Positions 52,251-61,410 of a stretch of DNA of 64,000 nucleotides are shown here, in pieces (the stretch's first letter is position 1; every line of letters starts with the position of its first letter). Made by a program: the position numbers and the translations under genes. The notes beneath the pieces were generated by a model. That model was not told the origin of the DNA. It was given only the letters and a program-made list of their open reading frames with translations, and did no database searches. Source of the stretch: Lethocerus indicus (lineage: Eukaryota > Arthropoda > Insecta > Hemiptera > Belostomatidae); NCBI GenBank assembly GCA_019843655.1, contig JACDQD010000007.1, positions 10,723,600 through 10,787,599 on the forward strand. The letters are read 5' to 3'.

Positions 52251-52623
52251 CTAGAGTACCCCTGACGTAACTGTCCCCCGTTCCCATCTCTCGGTAACTG
52301 GAGCCGGTCGTGTTCTCTTACAGGACCGGCCAACGGTCCACTGATTCCAGAACTGAGAGATAGAATCCTCACTGTAACAGTGCTTGGAGGTTCTCTCTGC
52401 CTTCTTCGAGAGTCCGTCGGGTTCCAAAGACATTCCTGATGTGGAAGAGCGGTCGGTTGGGTACGCCCACAGGGCCGTGTCCGCCCACCTGTCTCCTGTG
52501 TCCTTCCAGGAGACCCGAAAGAGGTGCTGAACGAGCTCCGACAGATAAGTTTCTTCGGACTCCGCCGACCTGACTCGTTTTATCGCTCCTGTTTGCGCCC
52601 CTCCCACAGCCGGCCCTTCCCAT
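52251..52623 (-). other. GC-rich stretch lacking stops on the minus strand, unassigned
   Basis: One minus-strand frame is open for 118 codons (52607-52251), a second from an ATG for 84 codons (52623-52369), and the third for about 100 codons after an early stop. No frame shows a family I recognise, and none has convincing splice sites. It could be a decayed exon or transposon fragment, or simply a GC-rich patch with few stop codons. Confidence 0.2.
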
Positions 52624-52629
52624 TTCAGC

Positions 52630-55600
52630 TCGAGAGGAAATGTATAAAATATTTACAATAATTTATAGGGCGTCCGCGATTGAATTCAAATCAAACGAAT
52701 CGATTTTATTTTCGAGCAAAATGAATCCGTTTAACCGAAAAAAAATATTTACTTGTTTTGTGGACTCTGAGAATTCGGAATACTACATTTTTTCTGTCTT
52801 TAGTTATTATTATTAGTTTATTCTTTAGTATCCTCTAGGCAAACGTGAAGTGAAGTCCTTAGGCCTGTTGGTATCAATCAATAATTTATAATAACCGATA
52901 TTATAATAAAATTTAAAACGGCCATTCATTTCACGTGTCTTATAATTATTGTCGAACGAAGGCTGAACAGTAAATTGTAAGCTTTTCCATCAATTACTAA
53001 TACGGGAAAATTATTTCCGTGAATTGAGCAAGTCGGTCGATTTGAAATAACGCTTAATCTCCGAGAGGCGTAATGAACAAAAGGCCCGCACCGGTGTTGT
53101 GTTTAGGAAGCAATCAGAATCGTGACCTGACGTTTCGCCACCAACCGCTTGTTGAGGCGTTTATGCAAAAAACTGAATCTTTGCTCTTATTTTTAAGAAT
53201 AATCCATAAACTGAGTAACTGTAATCCCACTCCGCAACTGCGCATTCCCGGTAATTGAATCATGTTTCGCAAAGACTATGTAAATAAAAATAAAAAATAA
53301 AAATGATGCTCAATTTTGGGATTATCTTTCGCGATAAATGAATCTCCACAAATAAAACTGTTCATAACAGGACAACTACTCGTCTGTTTATCTGTCCGCT
53401 CTTGCCTACCCCTGGGACACCAGTGCACAAAACAGACCACCATTCAACTCTATATAATTCCCATCAATACTACTAAGGCATTAACAGTACATACTTTAAT
53501 GCCTTGAGGATTTTCAGTGAAATCCTTCATCTTTATATGCGTGGTATTAGAAATCAGGATTAATGAGAGTTAGTATAAGTTACGACGATCCAAACAGAAT
53601 CGAATGAATAGACAAAATTGACTTTCCGCTATAATTTGTAGCATTTTCGATTTTTACATCGGAGGGACAGAAAATAACTGTTTTGCTCATTTGTTCCAAA
53701 TCCTTGCAGGCTCCCCAGCAAATATGAAATAGCGACGAGCAAAAAGAGATGTCAATAAATTTTGTTATTAAACATTGCAAATGGATCCCTCTAAGGTATA
53801 TTTTATGTCGATTGCATAGTTGCACTATTGCACCGTTCTCATATATAAATAAGCCATCTAAAAGGGAGTGACAAAATTGACATTTATATAACCGGCGTTC
53901 GGAAACAAACAAATATTCAATTATGTTTATAGAGTGTATATATAAATATATATGCAAATTTATTAATCGTAACAGTATAAATGGTAATTATTGAATGAAA
54001 ATGGAGGTGTAGACATATATATGTGACACGCGTTTTAATTTAGAATCGCAAATACAGTTACGGCGACAATTTGTACAGAATAATGCTTAGTATCCTTTGT
54101 GTTCGTAGGGAAAAGAGAATAGCCTTCAACATTTCCCCACGATTACCTTTTCAAATCATAAGTTCACCCGTCGTGCTATTTCTGTCTCGTATTTCGGTGG
54201 AATTATTGAGCAACTGTCATAACCGCAGCTGTAGAAACGGCAGAGGTGTTCACGATTGTGACCAGTTGGCAAGATAAGGGTGTTGAATACCGATGGATTG
54301 TTTTCAATCGTAACAGAATGACCGGCCTCTAATAAACGCCTCTTTCATAATCACCATTTTGTATTTTTTTTTTGTATCTTTGCGCTTCGTAATAACAGCT
54401 TAGGTAGAGGCACCCCCAGCAACACGGAGGATTTATGTAACTATCAACTTGCCTGATTCAGTTGCCAAGAGAAATATACATAGACAATATCAACAGGAAT
54501 TCCTTAAAATAAACAAAAAACGTTAATATATTACTTTCTTGTAAATTGCATTGGAATATAACTGTCTTATTACAGACACAATGGAAGCACCGTGAAATAT
54601 AAATAACAAGCTTAGATTATAGGACATAACGTTTGACTTATTTTATTAATAATTTATAATTGTTTTATCTATTACTATCGTAACTATTATGTACCGAACT
54701 ATCGGAAGTATTATGAAGTGAAAAATATGACAAAGATTCTTTACACGAATATATGCGTGTACATTGTATTGTATACATATACAATCTGGGGGTTCGTGGG
54801 TTTTGAATCCGCAATCCTCTCAGAGTTATCTTAATATGGTAGGCCGAACCAAGGTACACAATTCTATTCTTGAGGTTCTTTTTCCTGCGTCAGTGATTAT
54901 GGTGTAGGAAAACTCCCCCCGCGAAACCGGACAAAAACTGACATTGAAATAAACATATGTTGGATGAAAACACGTGGGTGAGTCGCAGACGCCAACTCCC
55001 TCCTCACACCTATCTTTCGCCGTTCAAGTTTCTATGCATTAATATAGAAACGGCTTCCATGGGCGTGAACGCTGCAAAATGTTGATATTAAAGATAGAAA
55101 ACGCATTGTATTCATCCTGAATATTTTACAGACAGTTTTACATGGCCGTTTCCCAAGGCGTCACGCGAGGGCGAAACCGGAAGCGTTCGGCATTTTTAAG
55201 AGTCATTCCCTTTTCCTTCGGCGGGAGCCCCGTCCCGTTAGTTCTGGAACCGCCGGCCAGCTATAAATATCAATTTAATTCTAAAGGGCCGTCAGAAAAA
55301 AATGTTTGCTCTCCGAACCTGCTAATATCGGGGGATCAATGGAGTTCAATCGACCAATCATTCTGATCTGGAGCGCGTTACTTCCTCCTCCACAACGCCG
55401 GCCCTTGACGATACTACGATATGGCCCCGTCATCAATTCCGATTTGTAAACAGAATGATATTTCAGGCGTTCGCCAGAATTCTCCTAGTATTTCTCTTTC
55501 GTAATTATTTTTTTTCCTTTAAATAAAGCAACAGTGCTCATGAAACCTTTTCAGGACTGGACGAAAGGAAGGAACCCTTCCGTGGAGGGCCTCAAGAAAA

Positions 55601-58600
55601 ATGTTTTTCTTCTTTCGTCAAAAAAGACAACTTCAATTGAATTTAGAAACGAGTGTTAATAGGTAACGAGTAAATATTTAGGCGGTACTTTGGAGCACAC
55701 CTGTACAAACTGCTGCTTCCGTTCATCTGAACTCCACTACCGAACATGTCCTAATCATAACCATTAATTCGGGCTAAACCGTTAATTTAACTTTTTTTTA
55801 AATTAGTTAATCAGCCTTTCTCCAAAAAATTTAACACACGAATAAATAAATAGGTGCCGAGTCTGTCGCAAATGATAAATATGGACCAGTACTGTAGGTC
55901 ATTAAATTTAAACATAATGTCTAAATAAATATATATAGGTACTTACAAGACGTATATAGTTTCTTGTTCGACAGTCTGGGCTCTAGTAAATTTAATTTGG
56001 CCCGTGGTGCGGGCTTAAGCACAAAAATATAGACCTAGGTCAGGGCTCGAAATGCGTTCTGCGAAGGCCCAGCTATAATTGCCTCGCCAGATATTTATTT
56101 TTATTGTTAGTATAAAGAGAATATTGATTAATTCATTACTCTTACTTATTATTTATTTATAGATTAATTTTACAGAATGTTTCAGATGTTCAAAGAACAG
56201 ATCTGTTTTACATAATTTTAAAGTGACTATTTAGAATTTTAATCTTTCACTTTTGACACTCCACCTCGACTATTATTGTATCATGTTCGTCGGTTAATAA
56301 TTTTGATAATTGATTTGATTTATTTTCGTTATTATTAGAAAATAATGTGGTAATATCGATCCCCTATTGACATGTGGGTTAATGAGGCAGAGATTATCAT
56401 GAAGGTCTAGGTTTGTACCGTGTCCAGAAAAATGGCAATTTTATCGATGATATAATGTTCGACTAATCGTTAAAAATATAAATTATCATTCACTGACACA
56501 TTGATTATGTTATTTATACGAGAAATTAACCAAACATGAAAATCACTGCCGACGCTTTCTTGAAATAATATCGCGAGTCTGGCCAATGCACTCATATTGT
56601 TCTTTCGACTGCTAATACAAGATCCGAAATGTTTACTTCCGTCGGAAATTTTACCCGAAAACCGGAAAAAAGCAAAATATAATCCGGCAAAAGTGCTATA
56701 AATGCTAGTATAATTAGGTATTATAAACTGAACGTTTCACGTAACAAACAATAACAGGGAGAAATTACCTGTTTGCGCGGAGGCAGACCACCGCTCACCA
56801 GGCTTCAAGGATGCCGGCCGACTAGAGACTAAATCTTTCTCGAAGCAATACCTCGAGCCAACTTAGCAATTGTGCAACTATTTATATTCAATGCCCCGAC
56901 GACGCGGATACAACCTGAATTAATCGCATTCCGAGCGAGGCCGCGAAAATATGAAAAAGAAGGACTTTCCCAAGCGGCCGACAGTCACCTTTCCGCCATC
57001 GGGATATTTACAGTGGTGACCCTTTCAGGCCAAGTACCGCCCCCCAGCCAAGCCCCACTTTTACAAAGAGTATCATGCTTAAACGCCAACCTGATCATCT
57101 GAGACTCGGGTTAACAAACAAATATATTTTTGTAAATTTTTTGTACCACCTTCCGTATCATTCGCTCAGCAGATTAGTGACAGATTGCCCCACTGGCAAC
57201 CAACGTAAGTTCCCAAGAATGATTGTTAGTCAGTTTTTAATTGCAGCAATACAAATGTTAAATTAAAACAGCAATCAAGGGTGTATTCTGAGTTCCTGGT
57301 GTTCCATCATTATTTTGGTCATACAGCGAACATGTAAGACTATAAATGACGATTTACAAATTCAAATCAAAAGCGCTCTCTTTTATCTGTACGTTTTAAT
57401 TGTTTCAGAGAGAATATTTTTAACAAATTAAATTTTGCCGCTTCTGCCCGAATGGACTCCTCACGACAAAGAGTCCACTTTATTCCTTCAGTGAGTACAC
57501 TGTTGAAAACAAATAAGCACCAGCTTTGTCGGTGAGCGAGAAAACATCTCAAGATTGTGTTCCGGTAGTCGAGTAAATTTTAAATGACGAATCTTGCCGA
57601 GCCAAGAATAAGAGCTATTGATTTTCAGGAAAATCAGGCCACAGGTTTATCGCCCTCTAAGTGGTCCCAGATTATATTTAAGTCATAAGCATTTAATAAG
57701 TTGCTGCGGCGGTTATCAGAGTATAGATAGCATACTTTATCTTAGTTCCTTTTTATAGCTATCATATAATTGTAATTCTTGCTGCTATATGTCACTTTCT
57801 TTTTGCTGTCCCCGTTGACTTAAGCACTATATTTAGCAAATGACTGTTGGAGAATTTCTATTAGCTATTAGTAACTAAACGTACATAATGCAAAAACGAA
57901 GCAAACCTTGGCACGCATTTTACACAAGGAAAACTGAAAAACCTATAAAAATTGCAGAACCTCGCTGTCTGGATCAATTATTTAATTGATCTAAACTTTG
58001 CGATAGAACTATGATTCATAGAAAACACTCTGGAGAAGAGGCCAATAATGACTTATACTCGTTAAAATATGGCAAATTTGTATTTACCAATAATTGTGAT
58101 ATATACTCACTACAATAATAAGAACCGTAATTGAGGCAATTCATTTGTTATCCTTTAACAAAGTAAACTTGAAGTGCTTACAAAAGTTCTAAGCGTCAGA
58201 TAAGAAAAGCACAGTTAGCGCCTTAATTACTTCTCGGAATCAATTCAAGCTCCTTAATTTAATTCAGGGAATTTTGAAAGATCTCAACATCCGATATACA
58301 GAAAGAGACCCATTTAATAAGTTCCATGAATTTGTGAAAGAATGTCTATTTATAAAGTTCAACTTTATGCTGCCAATAGCAGGTAAGTTACAGTTGAATA
58401 GGTCACCGGGAACTGGTAAACTGTTTAGAATTGTATTTTCGACACCGTAAATTCGTCTATATCTAAGGTATTATATATTTATGGTATATATAACCAGAAA
58501 TGTAGATTGGTGTTTGTGTCGGCTATGGACAGTAGGTCCCTCAATGCCTCAATGCAAAATGTTGGTATGCACGTGGATGAATAGGATGGGAGTGGTCTTC

Positions 58601-59190
58601 ACATCCCAGAAGGAAGTTCTTTGCTCATTTCCTGTTCTCCATTCTCGAAGAAGTAGTTTTCAGATTTTCTTTTTTAATACGTTGAATTTATTTAAAAAGT
58701 TTAATGAGTACATCAAATATTTATTACAAATGTATGAACAGCAAATATTAATCCAAACCATTCGCTGTTTGCAAATCAGTAATATACGAAACAGTAATTA
58801 AAGGTATTGATATTTTCCAATAGACAAAAATTATAAAATATTTATATATATTTCTATTCTTTTACATATTTTGTTGCGTCCACCTTATCCATTTTAATAT
58901 TGTTCGGGTTAAAATTATTTCTGATAAAAATTCGCCTTCTGGAACAAATTGGAATTTTTTTATAAGAGGTTCCATTCAATAATGTTGAGATTCAATTCGT
59001 TGGGGGTGATGGTAGCCGGGCGGGCGGTATGACGCAGTTGAGCGTTATGAGGGTGGGTATGACCAATCGTGAGCATTAGTCACGGTAAGTGTGATCCAGG
59101 TGGGTAAGTTCAAGGAGGTTCCGGTAATTAAAATGGGTGTGGTCTTGATGAATACAGTGAAGTCCGTGATGGCCTACCTGATTAAAGTGT
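52630..59190. other. Intergenic, no gene recognised
   Basis: AT-rich, with no coding region or RNA gene supported. The last few hundred bases (about 58.99-59.19 kb) are GC-richer, with recurring GGGTGTGGT / GGGTGGGTATGAC words, just outside the composite element. Confidence 0.5.
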
Positions 59191-59194
59191 TTCA

Positions 59195-59380
59195 GGTTTA
59201 GAACACCAGTTTTGTGCTCCACGAGGGGATGAAATACCACAGATTTCGTGTGTTTCTGTCTCCTCTCGCTGGTTTGGTCTTTTGCTAGATCGGTTTCGGC
59301 TGCTCGCCATCTTCAGTAACAGTATTAGTCATTTTGGATGTTTTTGGGCATCCTCACTGCACTGTCTCTGTCACTTGTAC
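59195..59380 (-). repeat. Left inverted arm
   Basis: Reverse complement of the right arm, from the outer TTTAGAACACCAGTTTTGTG to the inner CACTTGTACTG. Carries its own hammerhead-like motif on the minus strand. Confidence 0.8.
59284..59320 (-). ncRNA. Hammerhead-ribozyme-like motif, left arm
   Basis: Minus strand: stem I GTTA, CTGAAGA (59316-59310), stem II GGC/GCC with loop, GAAA (59297-59294), CCGATC, then stem I TAGC. Stem I pairs with one G-U wobble. Stem III has a mismatch, because CCGA replaces the CCGG of the right copy, so it is probably weaker than the right-arm motif. Confidence 0.5.
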
Positions 59381-59590
59381 TGGGATTTTTTTAATCGGTT
59401 CAAGTCTTTGTCGGACTATCGGTCAAATATATATTTGATCAGACAACTGGTCACACCTATTAGGTTCTGACTTCCAAATATATGAGAGAAAACCTAGAGT
59501 TATTGTGTATTTACGATAATAAAAATTTTCCTGTTGATCCAAAATGTATAGAGAAAAGTTTATTTTTAGTAATCTAGTTAATCTGTTAAG

Positions 59591-60142
59591 TGCACCTACC
59601 GAACTTTAGTTAAGTACATTTCCGCACCACCCTCAGGGGGCGCCAGTTTATCGATGCAAGTACACCCAACGAACTTTAGTTAAGTACATTTCCGCACCAC
59701 CCTCAGGGGGCGCCTGTTTATCGATGCAAGTGCACCCACCGAACTTTAGTTAAGTACATTTCCGCACCACCCTCAGGGGGCGCCTGTTTATCGATGCAAG
59801 TGCACCCACCGAACTTTAGTTAAGTACATTTCCGCACCACCCTCAGGGGGCGCCTGTTTATCGATGCAAGTGCACCCACCGAACTTTAGTTAAGTACATT
59901 TCCGCACCACCCTCAGGGGGCGCCTGTTTATCGATGCAAGTGCACCCACCGAACTTTAGTTAAGTACATTTCCGCACCACCCTCAGGGGGCGCCTGTTTA
60001 TCGATGCAAGTGCACCCACCGAACTTTAGTTAAGTACATTTCCGCACCACCCTCAGGGGGCGCCTGTTTATCGATGCAAGTGCACCCACCGAACTTTAGT
60101 TAAGTACATTTCCGCACCACACTCAGGGGGGCGCTAGTTAAG
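59591..60142 (+). repeat. 70-bp minisatellite, eight units, with CTCF-like motifs
   Basis: The period is exactly 70 bp: CCTCAGGGGG starts at 59631, 59701, 59771, 59841, 59911, 59981 and 60051, and an eighth, variant unit (ACTCAGGGGGG) at 60121. The inner units are identical by eye; the first and last are diverged. Each unit holds GAACTTTAGTTAAGTACATT, the GC-rich block CCACCCTCAGGGGGCGCC, and TTTATCGATGCAAG. In units 1-7 CCCTCAGGGGGCGCC matches the CTCF consensus CCASYAGRKGGCRSY at 13 of 15 positions, with the core fully matched. The eighth has an extra G that spoils the spacing. ATCGATAA on the minus strand resembles the DREF/BEAF word TATCGATA. Confidence 0.95.
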
Positions 60143-60240
60143 CCATGTCTAATAATGTTTATTTAAAGAGAAAGCAAAACTTTCATAGAGAAATAAAAAC
60201 TTAATTTTGTAAGATAAAAATAAAAAGGTAAGTTATAAGA

Positions 60241-60270
60241 AAATGTGCTAACTGAGAAATGTACTTAACT
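60241..60270 (-). repeat. Inverted partial minisatellite units
   Basis: AAATGTACTTAACT (60257-60270) is a perfect reverse complement of the AGTTAAGTACATTT block of the minisatellite. A second, diverged version, AAATGTGCTAACT, sits at 60241-60253. They suggest that the array once had, or arose from, an inverted arrangement. Confidence 0.7.
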
Positions 60271-60503
60271 CATTGTGTGTATAAAGCTTAATATCTGGCA
60301 TTTATGCTTAATAAATCCTCATCCTAACCCACTCTTTCAGTCCCTTTCCTCTCTCACCCTGCTCATGTGACAAAAGAGCCATCATTGGGTGGTCTCTTTT
60401 ATCGAGACATTCACGTGGAAAAAAAACAAAACATTCAACATTTGTACCAATAACTAACTATATGTAGTTGATTGTACAAAAAATAAAAGGTTAAAAAAAT
60501 GTA

Positions 60504-60521
60504 CAGTACAGTACTGTACTG
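60504..60521. repeat. 18-bp perfect palindrome at the right arm's inner edge
   Basis: CAGTACAGTACTGTACTG is its own reverse complement and sits at the inner boundary of the right arm. It is further flanked by ATGTAC and GTACAT. Confidence 0.9.
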
Positions 60522-60722
60522 ACAGTACATGTGAAAGTGGCAGTGCAGTGAGGATGCCCAAAAAACATCCAAAGTGCTAACAGTGACTAACACCGCTACT
60601 GAAGATGGCGAGCAGCCGAAACCGGTCTAGCAAAAGACCAAACCAACGAGAGGAGACAGAAACATCACGAACCTACAGTACTCCAACCCCTCGCAGACCA
60701 CAAAACAGGTATATTAAATAAA
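60515..60722 (+). repeat. Right inverted arm
   Basis: Best preserved member of the repeat family in this window. It includes the intact hammerhead-like motif and ends near CACAAAACAGGTATATTAAA, the same tail as the 25.75 kb insertion. Confidence 0.8.
60595..60631 (+). ncRNA. Hammerhead-ribozyme-like motif, right arm
   Basis: In order: stem I strand GCTA (60595-60598), CTGAAGA (60599-60605, fits CUGANGA), T, stem II GGC-GAGCA-GCC (60607-60617), GAAA (60618-60621), CCGG, TC with predicted cleavage after C60627, and stem I strand TAGC (60628-60631), which pairs perfectly with GCTA. The CCGG between GAAA and TC is self-complementary, as expected for type I hammerheads with very short stem III that act as dimers. 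One extra U lies between CUGAAGA and stem II and departs from the consensus; all three CTGAAGA copies in this window share it. Such motifs are known in Penelope-like elements and retrozymes. Activity is untested. Confidence 0.6.
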
Positions 60723-60861
60723 TGTTAAAAAAATGCTTAATAAAGTCGGGATAAGGTCTTATTGGGGAAAGGTAAAATTTGTTACAATTTTGATTGTTGT
60801 AGCACAGTTTGGTCCAGTTGAATATTGTGTGATAGGGCGTGGGGGTTGATGGGGTCAAAGG

Positions 60862-60876
60862 TGACTAGGGGGCGGC
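60862..60876 (+). promoter_or_regulatory. CTCF-like motif outside the element
   Basis: TGACTAGGGGGCGGC matches CCASYAGRKGGCRSY at 13 of 15 positions, core fully matched. It lies about 140 bp beyond the right arm in a GC-rich patch (about 60.83-61.06 kb) and has the same orientation as the array. Confidence 0.35.
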
Positions 60877-61397
60877 GATCGATCCAGGAGGAAGGGATTC
60901 CCGGAACATCACGCCACCCCTAACGTCACCGTCCGCGCGCCCAATCCCGGCCCGCGCTCCTTCTCCTGCCGGTGTTCCCTCTGTAATCGATAGCGAAATG
61001 AAAACGGGGCATTGGCTGCACCTCCGGGGATCATGCGCTTCCGCCCCCGAAACCGATATTCGCTCGAAAACCTGCACACCACATTTTATTTATCTCTATT
61101 CACGTCGTCCTATATGTTGGTACGTCATAGTATCTGCCTTCGTGAGACAAAATCTATACGAGCGCAGCTCTTAAATACAAACCAATATTTATTGTGAGAA
61201 ATGGCTAATCTGCAGGTAATATATTTTCGAAAATTCCGCTGACATCAATACTTGCGGTCCTTTTATGCAGGAATAGGTCCATTGCACGGCGTGTTCATCT
61301 TTCTGGAATCCAAAAATTATCTGCTGTCCTGAACTAGGTCTTTGTATCTTCAAATACATGGTCACAATAGGTTAAGTTATGGTAGGCTGGGTTTGGG

Positions 61398-61410
61398 TAG
61401 GTTAGGTTAG
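61398..61410 (+). repeat. Short interstitial TTAGG telomere-like run
   Basis: TAGGTTAGGTTAG, about two and a half units of the insect telomere repeat, preceded by degenerate versions (GGTTAAGTTATGGTAGG). Too short to mean a telomere fusion. Confidence 0.5.

Larger units (their letters stand above)
59195..60722. mobile_element. Composite element: inverted ribozyme-bearing arms around a CTCF-like minisatellite
   Basis: The left arm (59195-59380) is the reverse complement of the right arm (60515-60722) along nearly its whole length, with moderate divergence. Shared blocks, read outward on the right arm, are CAGTGCAGTGAGGATGCCCA, then CTGAAGATGGCGAGCAGCCG, AGCAAAAGACCAAACCA, CGAGAGGAGACAGAAACA, and ACAAAAC(A/T)GGT. 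Between the arms lie a 70-bp minisatellite and AT-rich sequence, with no reading frame for a transposase or reverse transcriptase. A deleted derivative with target-site duplications is found at 25.75 kb, so the unit is probably mobile by borrowed machinery. No clear target-site duplication flanks this copy. Ribozymes in repeats suggest a Penelope-like or retrozyme-like origin (inference). Confidence 0.65.

Noticed and set aside
61398..61410. Telomere fusion site
   Set aside because: Only about two and a half TTAGG units; such short runs occur by chance or in ordinary interspersed repeats.
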